Source: Hericium rajendrae (taxonomy: Eukaryota; Basidiomycota; Agaricomycetes; Russulales; Hericiaceae). From it: 64,000 nucleotides of DNA. Position numbers and translations under genes: made by a program. The notes under the pieces are model-generated. The model did not search any database and had not been told where the DNA came from. It saw nothing but the letters and a program-made list of their open reading frames with translations. Location: contig JAVRDV010000017.1 of NCBI GenBank assembly GCA_033439255.1, positions 124,001 through 188,000 of the forward strand, given 5' to 3'. The stretch's first letter is position 1. The number at the start of each line of letters is the position of its first letter. This document shows, in pieces, positions 24,908 to 36,839 of this stretch.

Positions 24908-26085
24908 TTGGGTGGTTCTCTGCTGTCTACGACCGAGTCCCGACACCTGCACAATCTCTCATACACCCACCTCACCTCCCTACTATTGCCCATCATACCT
25001 TTCTTCTTTGAACCCTTCACTGCCGACATCTTCACCGAATCTCGACATCCATTCCATCAACCTCATCTCCCCTTTCTCATCGCCAACACCATCGAGGGCA
25101 GTGCACTCATCCCCCTCCTCCGCTATTGTGCTGTGAAGCGTTGGGAAGCCGAAGGAGTTTGGTTTCGATTGAGGTCGTGGAAACCACGTGCAGGTGCTAT
25201 CTCCATTGCCTTATACGTTCGAATTCGAGTTTCCTTTGACATTGACTTGCAAGAATTCATGTTCGGTGCCTCGGACATTGCTTACCACTGTCACCAACCC
25301 AACCGAAAATCCCCTGCAAGTATCCTACCATCGACCTCATTTCCCTTTTGCACACTAGGTCTCTTCACACCCGAACCCTCGCCTGAGCCTGTGTGGGCCA
25401 GAGAACACCTCGGCCACCGATTCCTCAGAACCCCGTACTCAGACCCCCTGTACCCTTGTGCTCTTGGTCGTTGCCCAGTCGCGGCTGACTTCCTCTAGAC
25501 CTCACCATTGATCCCACCGACCCCCGTTTCCAGACCACAGAACCATACCCACTTGGTGTCTTTGCCTTGCTCGATGAATACTTCATCTACACCCTTTCTG
25601 GCATCGTTCGAATAGACTTTGTCACTCCAGATGAGGACAAGGACGGTCCCGCACAGTGGTACTTCGCTGATCGTGACGACCAGGCAGACCTTGAGCTTAA
25701 CGACTTCGACGTTGCAGCCACAGAACACCGCCACCAACCACCCGCTACCCCACCGCTTCCCACCGTCACCCTTCCTAGTGCAGATTCTCCCCCTGCTCGC
25801 ACCACACCACTTGTTGTTCCCCCAGGTATTACCTTCAACCCAGTAACCAACAACTACTACACATACCGCTCCGACACCAATCGGCTTGTAGTCAGTTGGA
25901 GACCCAGCCTCATAGAAGAAAGTGACCTGTGGTTTTGGCAGGCCAGTACCCTCTTCTTAACCACTGCAGAACTTGCACTATCTCAAGCAGTTATAGAGAA
26001 TCTCGCTCAGCAACAAGCTACCCGCCTTGATACCCTTCGGGCCCCACTACCACCACCTGTTTTGACGCCTACCCCTGCATATTAA
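24908..26085 (+). pseudogene. Unrecognised coding-like region with one frame change
   Basis: A frame from 24908 to 25498 (ending ALGRCPVAADFL, stop) is followed by an adjacent-frame stretch that becomes readable near 25494 (LTIDPTDPRFQTTEPYPLGV) and runs to 26085 (ending PVLTPTPAY). Residues such as WYFADRDDQADLELNDFD and NNYYTYRSDTNRLVVSWRPS look like real protein. A single frameshift or a short unrecognised intron near 25490 would join them. No family is recognised; it may be a retroelement gag-like or a fungal lineage-specific gene. Confidence 0.45.
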
Positions 26086-26602
26086 TTTTTGGAATATCCT
26101 CACCTCTCGAATAGGTGGTTCATTGCCTTCGGGTGGCTTGTCGGTGTGGGAGAAGTCATTGAACCAGCGACTATTGGCCACGGGCCAAAACTCGCTGAGT
26201 TTGTTCGCTGCCTTGGCCTCCAGATGTGCCAGAATTAATTTGCGGAGCACTTTAAGTTTCGGCTCGGTGGCCCAAGCACGCTTGGAGTGGTCGCTGTTCT
26301 GTCCCGAGTTTGTAGTGTTTTTTTTTTCATGCGTGGCATAGCATAGAGGTTGCTTGCGAAGGGATACACTCCTCTTGTCCAATGGGCATCCGGCTCCCTC
26401 CCATTCGTAGGCCGTGGGACAGCTGTCGAGGGCGAATCCGATATGATGCAAAGGAGGGCTCGCCACATGAACGTTGTCGAACAATCGTGTCGAAGGTCTG
26501 AGTATGGGAAAGTACTGTTACCATTTTTATCATACTCCGTCCTCACATATAGGCCTGCCCAGTGAGCTTACCTCCCTTATCCCTTCCTTCCTTCTGTCCT
26601 TC
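26086..26602. other. No clear gene
   Basis: A minus-strand frame (26047-26484) ends with LRKLILAHLEAKAANKLSEF, which has the look of an alpha-helical protein fragment. It is not recognised and could be chance. Confidence 0.3.
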
Positions 26603-27909
26603 ATGCCTGAGACCCCTGCCTCCAAGTCTGTTCCTAGCTCCTCTGCCTGTCTCGCCAGGGCAGGTCATCCTGCCATGGATGTTGGCGGGCAGAGGGGTTC
26701 TGGCCAGACTTCCGCCAGCCAGGGCACATAAAGCGATCGTCCCCTGCCCCTGACAGTTGAGACTGTTAGTAAGTGTACTAGTCATAATCATTCATCGCAT
26801 GCCACATCTGACATGTCTCTAAGCTGATGCCGATGAGGATGAATTGTACGATGCCCCCCCAGCATTTGATGATGGGGATTCTGAGGTCAACATCGGCAAC
26901 ATCGATGCTGCGGAGTTTGAGTGAGTGCCCCCACCTCCCACACCCCAGCCCCAGCCGCTGTCCCCTCCCATGTCGCAGCCCCAGAGTGACGATGGACAGG
27001 ATGCGAGGATTTATGTCATCACCCATGGTCGCCAGACCGGGATATTTTGTGGATGGTAAGCTCGATGTATCTCCCTTAGACCAAAAAGGCATACTCACCA
27101 TGCTTTCAAGGCACCGGGTCACGCCTTTGGTCAATGGCTTTTCAAATGCCATGTTCCAGCGGTACCCTACCTGCGAGTCAGTGGACAGCGCTTGGGCTCT
27201 CCATCTCAGGCTTCAAGAGGAAGCTCACATCTGAGCTCGCTTGGATGCTGCCAAGGCTTGCCACTGTGCTGCTGAGGAAGCATGCCACCATGCTGAGGAA
27301 GTGTGCCGCCGTGCTGCTGAGGAAGCTCACCTCCGTGCGGTAGAGGGTGCTCGACTTGCTGAATATATGCAAGGCCTTGGGCTTGGCAACCAGTCGGGGC
27401 CTGGCAGAGCGTCCCCCGCTGCTACTAAGCATGCTGCTACCCCTCGCACCACCACCTCTGTCCCTGTTCCACCACATGGTGGGACATTCACTCCTTCCAC
27501 TCAATCCAGCCAGACGACATCTAGCTCATCTGCCTCCCCAAGTGCACTTCCAGGGATCTCCATCAACATCAATGTCAATATCCCGGGGCTGAGCCCTGCG
27601 CAGAATCATCATGTGTCCATTGTAAGTATCTGTTGTATCCTACCTACCTGCGTGTGGATGTTGATGTCCATCTAGCATTACAGCGATCCCTCGGGGCAAG
27701 CCTCCAGGTCCAATGTGGATCCAATGCCCACCATTGCAGTGCAGGATCCCCCTTGCCGTTACTATGCCATGGCTCATGGCTACCACCACGGTGTCTTCGA
27801 CACGTGGCAGGAAACTGCTCTGCTCATGTTTGGGTACTTTAGGTCCATGTATAAGAAGTTCTGCACGCGCGAGGAGGTCATGGCTTGGCTTGATGACCAT
27901 CCATTGTAA
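26603..27909 (+). pseudogene. Protein with two RNase H1 N-terminal (viroplasmin-like) domains, three nonsense codons
   Basis: Four exons fit in one reading frame: 26603-26768, 26824-27055, 27111-27621, 27676-27909. Introns are 54-55 nt with GTAAGT/GTAAGC donors and AG acceptors; the first shows a CTGAC branch site. Domain 1 reads RIYVITHGRQTGIFCGW, then across intron 2 HRVTPLVNGFSNAMFQRYPT. Domain 2 reads RYYAMAHGYHHGVFDTWQET and FRSMYKKFCTREEVMAWL. Between them lie an Ala/Glu-rich coiled-coil and a Ser/Thr/Pro-rich linker. This fold (RNase H1 N-terminal/Cauli_VI-like) binds RNA-DNA hybrids in RNase H1; in basidiomycetes it occurs in proteins of unknown role. Three in-frame stops (a TAA near 26728, a TGA near 26924, a TGA near 27231) can each come from one C-to-T change. 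The final TAA overlaps a GTAAGT, so the gene may have continued. Confidence 0.75.
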
Positions 27910-28560
27910 GTGTTTGCACCCAGGGCAGGGCCTTTCTTTCAATATACATACATACATACATATGACCTCGACTCCATCAACGCTTCTGTGCCTGGACACT
28001 TCTGATGCTTACATCCCCTGGTTTCAACACTGGATATCTCTTTTGTCTACTGCTCGTCTCCCCACGGCCCTGTTTACCTGCAGCTTATCTATATGTTGTT
28101 GCTTGTATTGTGGTTCGTACATGTTCGTGGCCATTGTAGCCTCTTCCTGTGTCACCCCGTTGCCAATATAACTGTGCTCTGCCCCCAATGTGTCCGAACA
28201 TGAAGTATAAACGAGTGAACCTTCAATTTGAATGGCCTTTTGACTTTGAAGTCATGCCACATGACCACAGGCCAAAATGCCATTTGTTTGTATATTGTAG
28301 ATGACTGGGTGAACGACAAATCTTGAAAATAATGGTGATGTATCTTCTGTTTTGCCCCAACCTTTCAGCAAATTTTTAGAATGTGTTTGTCTGCATAATC
28401 TGCTTCAGCATCACCTCATGCAGGATACTAAGCAAGATGAGTCAGAGATGCCAGAAGCTGTGCCGCACCATGCACTAATGCTTGTCGTCTCTTCCCTCTC
28501 TCACCATGACCTATTACATGTGGTATCTTTTAATTCACCTAATTATCTGTCCTCCAGCTC
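27910..28560. other. No recognisable gene
   Basis: Contains a short (CATA)n run near 27948 and scattered short frames. Nothing supported. Confidence 0.4.
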
Positions 28561-28569
28561 AAGGTTTTC

Positions 28570-29110
28570 TCTTCTAGGCATCATCAAGAATGTGTAGAGT
28601 ATCAGCGCAAGTATCGTCGCTGCAGTACAAGTGGTCATCGCAAGATCGGACAAGTGGCGAAGCTTAGAGATGCAGCCCGCCCAGAAGAGGATGGACCGTC
28701 TTCCTTTTTACAGGGCCTGGTGTGTAAGTACTCGCTACATAGAATCCTTCTTGTCACTGACATGTCCTTCCTTTTGGCAGCAATTCGATCATATCGTGGT
28801 TGGGCAGCCATGACCCGTCTCGTACCCAAGAGATGGCACAGGACGAAGAGCGCCGATGGGACGAGTTGCTGACACTTCGCAAGTCACTCAAAGAGAAATA
28901 CAAGGATGCCTGGAAGCAACCTTTCAAAGCCTTTCTACATGAGAAGCAAGCTGAGCTTATTAAGTGTCATGAAGGATGTCCCACTGATTTAAGTGCGGTC
29001 CACGGTCTACGCCGTCTCATCGCTGCATATCATCAAGAGCTCAAACGTGTTGACCAAGCGGAGTTCATGTATAGGTGGAGGGCTGAGGCATGGCATCTTA
29101 TCTGGGTTGG
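28570..29110 (+). pseudogene. Unrecognised helical protein fragment
   Basis: Two coding-like blocks: 28590-28720 (RKYRRCSTSGHRKIGQVAKL, RPEEDGPSSFLQGLV), then after a plausible intron (donor GTAAGT near 28724, acceptor TTTTGGCAG near 28780) 28800-29105 (EERRWDELLTLRKSLKEKYK, GLRRLIAAYHQELKRVDQAE). It lies just upstream of the KDZ gene on the same strand and may be a companion gene of that transposon. No family is recognised. Confidence 0.4.
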
Positions 29111-30539
29111 TGCTTGGTACGTGCTCATTCATTGCATTCGTGGCCATGCTAATCTTCCTTCAGTGTTCACAGGTTGTTCTTTCGGTGCCATTATCATTTT
29201 TGATTTTGGGCTCGTACGATCCATAGTGTGCGAGATGATTTCATTTGGCAATGCGCCTTACCAACTTACCAACTTCGTTGTGTACTGTGTCACATCTTTT
29301 ATGCTAGTCTGAGCTGTCATTATGAAGTCTTTGAAATTATCTCATCTGCTTAGTTCAATAACTACATTTTATTGACTTGTTCAAAGCAAGATACACCCAG
29401 ATAATAAGTCTTGATGCAGCGGTTGACATCAGATGCATAATATGTTTTAGTCATCACAAATCATGGTCATGCGCCTCATCACTCCATGGGGCACAAGTCG
29501 GTCAACGAAGTACTACCCAGGATGCTTGCGCAGACTCCTTCCGACCTCTCGACCTATCCTCCATCGACACACACATGGGTCGCAAGCGCAAGCACAACGA
29601 TGTTCCAGTCATGGTGCCTATGGGTGGTGTCTGGGCAATGGAGTGTCCTACCGAACACCTGCTTACTCATGGTACACTGAGCACTGTTCCCTGTGCTTCG
29701 ACCTCTCATCGACATGTCACCCTCAATGTGCCGCAGCAGAAACAACAGAGACCGACTCAGCGCACGCAATTCCATGCAGAAATTGAAACACCTTCGGTAG
29801 GGCCAACAGAAAATTCAGGTGCCGAACATATACCACACGACGACGCATACGACATGGACCAAGGCAATGACAATGATATCATTGTCTGTGATGCAAATTC
29901 ATCTTAGGCAAGAGTAAGTGTCTTTTATTATTGTTTACATCTGGGGACTTCCAGGATAAATGTGCAATTAGATTGATCCTGTCCAAATGTGGATCAAGTA
30001 TCAGGACACATACCTTGACGAACTGCTGCGACTCGAGGGCCTAGGTAGTTTCGAAACCCCTCTATTGTGCTCCGGCTGTGAGGAAGTGATTGGCGCTCTT
30101 CGGTGCACTAATTGCACCCAAGGACAACTCCTCTATGCTGGTTGCATGACCTTGGTGCACCGTACACTTTCACTTCATCGCATTCAGGTAAGTGCCACGC
30201 TTTACATCATCAATATGGCATTTGACTGACGATGTGGGTGGTAGATCTGGCGTGGCGGCCTCTTTAGCAGATATACACTACAGGAGGCCAGTCTACGCAT
30301 CCAGTTGGGTCACGACGGACGACATTGCCCACATCCGCGTCCATGCGAGGGGATGTTAACCGTCATGGGAGGCGTCCTTGTAACCCATTTACAACCTGTA
30401 CCAGTAACAATAGGAGGGAGGGTTGCGATCTGTACCAGTAATTAGGGAGGGTTCAGGACCCAATCTGGGCCATTCAAATCACTCATTATAAATCCGAAAA
30501 AATCATTATAAATATAATAAAATCTGGGCTGTACACTAC

Positions 30540-31480
30540 TCGCTGCTACGCACTTAGTGCACCTACTCGAACGGCTCCCCTCGGCACCATGCCCACCTTG
30601 AGCGCTTCCCGTCTTGGCTATGCGCATGCCGCCTCCCGCCTCCCACCTTGGCTATGCGAGCACTTGGCTACGCGCTGGCTCGCTCGCACGTCCCACTCTC
30701 GGCCGTGCCTGCGCCTGCCTATCCCCGCCGCCACTCGCTCTCCGGCACCATTGCCGTGAGGCACGTCAACAGCACTGCTGCCATCATCGTCGCTGCCGTC
30801 ATCATCGCTGCCATTGTCATCGCTGCTGCCATTGTCATCGCTGCTGCCATCGTCGTCGCTGCCATCGTTGTCGCTGCTGCTGTCGTCGTCGCTGGCGACC
30901 ACTAACACAGTGCTACGCACCATGTGCCACTGCCCGGACTCTGCGTTGTTGCTGCATGCCATTGTCGGGGTATTCCACATGGGCGCTAGACATAGCGCAC
31001 GGGCGATGGGGCTCGAGCGCACGTGCTGGGGGGTGTACACCATGGCTGCGTTCTGCATACCGCTGCCAGGGTACTGCACATCATGTGCAGGCATTGGCGA
31101 GCCGGCGCAAGTGTCACAAGGGGGGGCGCACAACGCGCAATGCGTAGGGGTTGCGAGCACACGTGCCGGGTGTTGTCGTGCGCGTGAATGCTGGTGCCGC
31201 ACGCGCACAAGCGCGGGTGTTGGGCACATCTACACCGTTGCAGGCGGGTTCCTGCGCATCCGAAGCATCTTGCGCACACTTCTGTGCATGTCCGGGCTGC
31301 ATAGAAGGGGGCGGATGACTGCTGGGAGCCGTGGAGGATGTGGTCGCGTAGCGTTGAAGGCGGACGATGTGCGGGTGGGGTGCGAGCAGAAGAGGGTGAG
31401 TGGGAAGGGTGACGAGGTGCGGCAAGAGCGTGGGCATGCAGAGGAAGGAGGGTGGGCAGGCGAGGCTGTGGGGCGTACAT
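30540..31480. repeat. CpG-rich region with 18-bp repeats
   Basis: At 30776-30895 a trinucleotide-like minisatellite of GCTGCCATCGTC/GCTGCTGCCATTGTCATC units would encode Asp/Ser/Gly repeats on the minus strand and Ala/Ile/Val on the plus strand. Long frames overlap on both strands; no domain recognised. Confidence 0.65.
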
Positions 31481-31599
31481 AGGGGGACAAGCCACGACCA
31501 ATTGTGGAGCGGCTCGGCAACCGCCGAGCGTCAGTGGCTGAAGGCCGAGATGGCTGACGTTCGAGGACAGGATGGCTCTGGGATGTGGTCACTAATATA

Positions 31600-33000
31600 T
31601 TGACTATTCCTTAGAATGTAAATATGTACATAGAATAGTATCTAAGTCATATCCCAAGCAGCGAAATATTTAGAGCTCTATAAGAGCTAAAATAATGAAA
31701 TCATTGTAACCTTAGGGTAACCCTAGAGTACAATCTACGTAGTTAGGCTTTAGTACATCGAGATTCACAAAACTAATTAAGCTTAACCATGTATCATGAT
31801 ACTATAGGTCTATAGGAGACGTTATAATTTTTTTTAATGTGATTCGGGACAGTGAGACAAGAAATACAATGAGAAATACTCTTTATTCACCGAAACCAAC
31901 AGTATCTCGTCAGATCCTAATTATTGGAAGCCTAAACAAATACAGTAAAATCGTCATATACTGCTAGAGTACCGTCCAATGTAAGTGTATTGACCGATAG
32001 AGGAAGAGAAGGGAGAGCGCCACAGAATTGTGACTTGAATCTGGTGCCCGGCATGCCCGAGGCTAGGATTCGAGCTCGACGCATTTAGTCTTCTCTGCGT
32101 TTTAGACTTTCTTATCAGTATTCTAGCAGTTTCTCTCTTGCATTAAATTGCATTCCTTCCAAAGTTCGTATTCTATTGTATTAAAACTATATACATCTGC
32201 TGTATTATTGTTATCATTTAATTGAATTTATTCGCTCGTAAAAGTACCCTTCGACGACTCGGGGACGAGCCATGTAGCCTAATTCGGCAATTGCCGAACC
32301 GTGCCACAAGGCTTGTAGCCTGTTCTGTCCTGTTTCTCCTCCCATCAAGTGAGGACACTGTAGGGCTCAATAGCCCACAAATTCATAAGTTTTTTTGTTC
32401 TTTCCTCATATCTACATGGTATACTAACGAAATATTCTTATATCAGCCCACCAATGTGCTGACGTGGCACCGCACGCAGCTAGAACGACACCCACGCCCG
32501 TCCGCACATTCCCCTCCCCTCGCGCTCGCAAAGGTGCATCGGGCATCGCCTGCACATTTGCGCACTCACGCAGTGTGACACACCACCTGCCCGACAACCC
32601 CGCACGTGCCCTCGCAACTGCACGCTCACGCCAGAGCCCCTGCCTCCAGCCCACATCAGGAAAAACGGTTTCTTGGGTGATAGCCGAGGTATGGCTACAG
32701 TAGCCAAGCCTTGGCTATAGTAACCAAGCTTTGGCTACCATAAGCTGCCGGTTTGATATCCGGAGGCCTGGCAATCTTACAAAGCCAGAACTGCAGCTAC
32801 CGTACATCCTGTAGCACTGGTAGATCACAAAAATAAAATGTTCGCTCTGAGCTATTTTACACTCTCAAAAGCATGCTTAAATGCCCAAATCACCCTTTGA
32901 TTTCATGATGAATGTTCACAATAATTCTTATTGGACTTACAGTAGTTACAAATATGATCTAATGTACAAAATTCTAATGTGTCTCCTTCAAAATATCTGA
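31600..33000. other. AT-rich interior of the insertion, no gene seen
   Basis: No long frame to about 32460. Short GC-rich part 32460-32650. Imperfect repeats of TGGCTATAGTAACCAAGC near 32690-32740. Confidence 0.45.
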
Positions 33001-33007
33001 GTGGAGC

Positions 33008-33043
33008 GTGGGAACTGTTTTGCTGCAGCAAAACAATTCCCAC
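33008..33043. repeat. 36-bp palindrome, copy 1
   Basis: GTGGGAACTGTTTTGCTG followed at once by CAGCAAAACAATTCCCAC: 18-bp arms with one mismatch and no loop. Preceded by TGGAGC. It marks the left edge of the array at 33046-34262. Confidence 0.9.
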
Positions 33044-33045
33044 AT

Positions 33046-34262
33046 TTTGCATCCATGGGGAGTCAGTGGGAGCATGCACAACTTGGCATGGGCTGGAGGG
33101 ACTGGGCACAGGCATGCGCAGCTGGGCATTGATGCAAGCAAGGCAGCAGGTGTGCGGGCAAGGTGGTGTGGGCATGCAGGAGGCAACGCGGGTGTGCAGG
33201 AGGCAATGCAGGCACGCGGGAGATGGCACCGGTGTGGGGGAGATGGCACTGGTGTGGGGGAGATGGCACCGGTGTGGGGAAGATGGTGTAGATGCACAGG
33301 AGACGGCGCCAGCATGCGGGAGGTAGCAGGGGCGAGACAGCGCCAGCGTGCGTGAGCCGGTGCAAAGATGGCACCGGCATGCATGAGGCAACGCGCAGCA
33401 CATGGAGGGAGGTGGCAGCAGCACGGGGGAGGCGGCACTGGTGTGGGGAAGACGGCGTGGACGCGCATGAGACGGTGCAGGCATGCGGGAGATGGCGCAG
33501 GTGCGTGGGAGGCAATGGGGGCATGCACAAGGCAATGGAGACGCGCAGGAGATGGCACGGGCATGCACGGGGCAACGGGGACATGCGCGAACTGGCGCGA
33601 ACGTGTGGAAGGTGACGCAGGCATGCGCGAGCCGACGCAGGTGCACAGGAGATAGCACGGGCGCAAGGGAGGCTGTAGGGGCGCGCAGGAGGCTGTAGGG
33701 GCGCGCGAGAGGCTATAGGGGTGCACGAGAGGCTGCAGGGGTGCGCTGGAGGCAGCGAGGGCATGCGGCGGCGTGTGGGAGGTGGCGAGGGCATACAGGA
33801 GGCCGTGGGGGCACACGGGAGGTGGTGGGGTGCTTGGGAGGCCGCAGGGGCATGTGGGAGGCCGCGGGAGGCCATGAGGGCACGCTGGAGACTGTGGGGG
33901 TGCGCGGGAGGCTGCTGGGGCGCACTGGGGGCAGTAAGCATGCGCTGGAGGCCGCGAGGGTGTGGAGCAGCGTGCAGGAGGCGGTGGGGGCACGCGAGAG
34001 ATGGCACGGGCGCGCAGGAGGCAACGAGAGCATGCAGGAGGTGACACAGGTGTACTGGAGGCTGCAAGGGCATGCAGTGACGTGCAGGAGGCAGCGGCAG
34101 CGTGCTGGAGGCCTTGAGGGCACGTGGGAGGCAGCGGCAGCATGCGGGAGGCAGTAGGTGCAGAGGAAACAAGAGCAGCGGGCACGAGACGGCACGGACG
34201 TGGAGAAGTGGGGGTAGCGGTGCAACTTGTGGAGGAGGCTGTGGGTGCATGAGCACCGTGGT
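33046..34262 (-). repeat. CpG-rich array, purine-rich on plus strand
   Basis: Units of about 24 bp such as GCACGCGGGAGATGGCACCG and GCGCGCAGGAGGCTGTAGGG. Frames of 397 and 448 codons are open on the minus strand, in parallel with others, because the period is near a multiple of three; not considered genes. Runs head-to-head with the array at 34865-36380. Confidence 0.75.
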
Positions 34263-34282
34263 GTGAACGAGAGGTGAAAAAC

Positions 34283-34315
34283 GAGAGTATTGCCCATATA
34301 ATGGGCGATACGCTC
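34283..34315. repeat. Array-edge palindrome, copy 3 (reverse orientation)
   Basis: GAGAGTATTGCCCAT, then ATAATGGGCGATACGCTC. Followed by GCATTAGTGCGAA, the reverse of the TTCGTACTAAT leader of copies 1 and 2. Confidence 0.8.
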
Positions 34316-34493
34316 TGCATTAGTGCGAAGTAAGGGCGTAAGATTTTTATTTACACACCATACGGCCCTCTTTGGCCTGTCCTGTAGTGAGCACCATTTA
34401 CGGTACCTGTAAAAGGTGTGTGAGTGGTGATTTGGTGAACGGACATGCACCTTTCGCTGTTCTGAGCAATGACTTAGAGTAAAAAAATGGAGC

Positions 34494-34529
34494 GTGGGAC
34501 GTGTTTGGCTGCAGCCAAACATTTTCCAC
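34494..34529. repeat. 36-bp palindrome, copy 2
   Basis: GTGGGACGTGTTTGGCTG plus CAGCCAAACATTTTCCAC. Same length and core (GGCTGCAGCC here, TTGCTGCAGCAA in copy 1), also preceded by TGGAGC. Confidence 0.85.
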
Positions 34530-34826
34530 GCGCCCCGCATTTTTTTTTTTTGTTCGAAGTCGAAACATTGCAGGCACGGCCCGGTGCGCGCCGTGCTGTT
34601 TTATTGCTCATATATGGTCAACAAAAATGCATCGGGCCGTGCGACTCCGTGCGCAACACATGTGCACACAAGTCCCTGTCCGTGTTTGCCACCTCATCAT
34701 CTTCTTCCACCTACCCACTCGTTCCTCACCCGGGAACTTTTCTCTTAAGTGTCTTTTTTTCATCCCTGCTGGGCTGAGAGTACAGGTGTGTGGCTATAGT
34801 TTTATTGTAGCTTTATTATACTAATT

Positions 34827-34862
34827 GAGAGAGTATCACTCGACACCATGAGCAATACTCTC
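34827..34862. repeat. Array-edge palindrome, copy 4
   Basis: GAGAGAGTATCACTC, loop, GAGCAATACTCTC. Preceded by TATACTAATT, followed directly by a pyrimidine-rich CpG array. Confidence 0.8.
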
Positions 34863-34864
34863 AT

Positions 34865-36380
34865 TTTGTACTCCACAGGTCGTCACCACATCCCGCATGC
34901 TCCCACCAACTCACTCGCACCCTCGCCACCTCCTGCATGTCCTTGCTGCCTCCAAAGCACACCACCACCTCCTGCGTGCTGCCGCTGCCTCCCGCATGCT
35001 GCCACCGCCTCTCACACGCTGCCGCACACCCTCTCGGCATCCAGTGCACCTCTGCCGCCTTCCATGCACCTTCACGGCCTCCAGCATGCCCTCATGGCCT
35101 TTAGCGCACCCTCGCTGCCTCCCATGCGTCCTCGCCGCCTCCTGTGCACCGCCGCTGCCTCTCACACACCACTGCACGCCCTCGCCGCCTCCAGTGCATG
35201 CTCGCCACCTCCAGTGTGCACTCGCCACCTCCAGCACACCCCTGCGGCCTCTTGCGCACCCCTACAGCCTCCCGTGTGCCCCTACAGCCTCCTGTGCACC
35301 CTTACGGCTCCTGCGTGCCCGTGCCACCTTCCGCATGCCTCCACGGCCTCCAGCGCGTGCCCGCAGCCTCCTGCGGCTTCTTGCGTGTGCCCTCGGCCTC
35401 TCGCACCTCCCCGCTGCCTTGAGCGCACCGCCGCTGCCTCCCGTGCACGTCGCACGCTCTCGCGGCCACCAGCGTGCGATCACCGCCTCTAGCGCACCCC
35501 TGCACCTCCTGCGCGCCCCTCTCGCCACCTCCCGCGCACCCTGCCGTCTCCAGCACGCCGCCGCACGCTGCCAAGGCCTCCAGTGCGCCTTCACCACCTA
35601 CCGCGACTCCCATGCCCTCCCGCGCACCACTGCACCCTCCCGCGCACCTCCGTGGCCTCCCGTGCCCCCCGCGGCCTCCCGCGCATCGCTGCGGCCTCCT
35701 GCACATCGCCGCAGCCTCTCGCGCATTGCCGTGGCCTCCCGCACGGCCTCCACGCCCTCCCGTGTGGCCTCCACGCCCTCCCGCACAGCCTCCATGCCCT
35801 CCTGCACCTCTTGTGCATGCCCTGGGCCTCTCGCACGCCCCCGCTGCCTTTAGCGTGCTTCCGCTGCCTCCCGCACGTTGCCGCTGCACACCCTCGCCGC
35901 GTCCCGCACGCTCGTGGTGCCTCCCGTGCACCGCCGCCCTCCCTCATGCCCTCGAGGCCTCCCGTGCGCCCTCGCAACCTCCTGCGTGCTCCCACCGCCT
36001 CCCGCGCACTCCTACTGCCTCTCCCCATCGACACCGACTTCTGAACACTGGTACTGCCTCCCGCGTGCCTCTGCCGCCTCTGGCACCCATGCCAATGCCC
36101 GTGCACCTGCACCGATTCCCCCGCATCTGTGCTGCCTCCCACACGCTCCCATCCTCTCCCACCCACCTGTGCCGACTCCCGCATGCCGCCTCTTACATGC
36201 ACGCACCGACTCGAATGCACATGCACCAATGCCCCGCATCTCTGCCAACTTGCATGCTCCTGCACCAATGCCTGCATGCCCGTGCTGACTCCAGCGTGCC
36301 CATGCTGGTGCCCATGCACCCACGCCGACTCGCACCTGCTCCTGCTGACTCCTGCATGCCCATGCTGCCTCCTGCAGTGC
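34865..36380 (+). repeat. CpG-rich array, pyrimidine-rich on plus strand
   Basis: Units like GCCTCCAGCGCACCCTCGC recur with a period near 24 bp. It ends at the 36-bp palindrome at 36381. Open frames on both strands are compositional. Confidence 0.75.
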
Positions 36381-36416
36381 GTGGGAACTGTTTTGCTACA
36401 TCAAAACAGTTCCCAC
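36381..36416. repeat. 36-bp palindrome, copy 3
   Basis: GTGGGAACTGTTTTG, six-base loop CTACAT, CAAAACAGTTCCCAC: perfect 15-bp arms. Confidence 0.92.
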
Positions 36417-36599
36417 GAGGCACTGGGTGCTGTGGGTATAGAAGAATATAGAGGGGGAGATTTTATGTATCAGTACTATTAGTGTACAGTTGTAACTGGC
36501 CAAATTAAAATGTTTTGCATGATATATTGTTGGAGAGGTGATATGAGGGACTATTGTGGATTATATATTATACTGAATCTCACATACTGCAATATAGCA

Positions 36600-36670
36600 C
36601 TCCAGTAGCTAGCATAAGCTACAGTGGCTAACATAAGCTACAGTAGCTAACATAAGCTATAGTAGATATA
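36600..36670. repeat. Tandem 20-23-bp repeats
   Basis: Three units of CTACAGTAGCTAACATAAG-like sequence, then variants to about 36790. Confidence 0.75.
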
Positions 36671-36839
36671 CCATCTACAGACTGCTACCGATCACTACAG
36701 ATGGCTACAGATGGCTACCTGTAGTTGTAATAGAGACCCACCTATCAACAGATGCTACAGAAAATATATGATCTATTATAGCTACTGTAGACCATATTTT
36801 CTACTGTAGGCTAAAGTAGTGTGGACACTTTTTCCAGAT

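Noticed and set aside
30618-31229. Asp/Ser-rich protein on the minus strand
   Set aside because: The acidic run is the reading of an 18-bp trinucleotide-type repeat; nothing else in the frame is recognised.
32974-34320. Open frames of 397 and 448 codons on the minus strand
   Set aside because: They lie in a CpG-rich array with a period near a multiple of three. Overlapping frames are open on both strands and the peptides are low-complexity Cys/Pro/Ala/His; no domain or start context supports a gene.
34848-36451. Long plus-strand frames (214-325 codons)
   Set aside because: Same array artefact as above; three frames are open at once and the product changes with each repeat.
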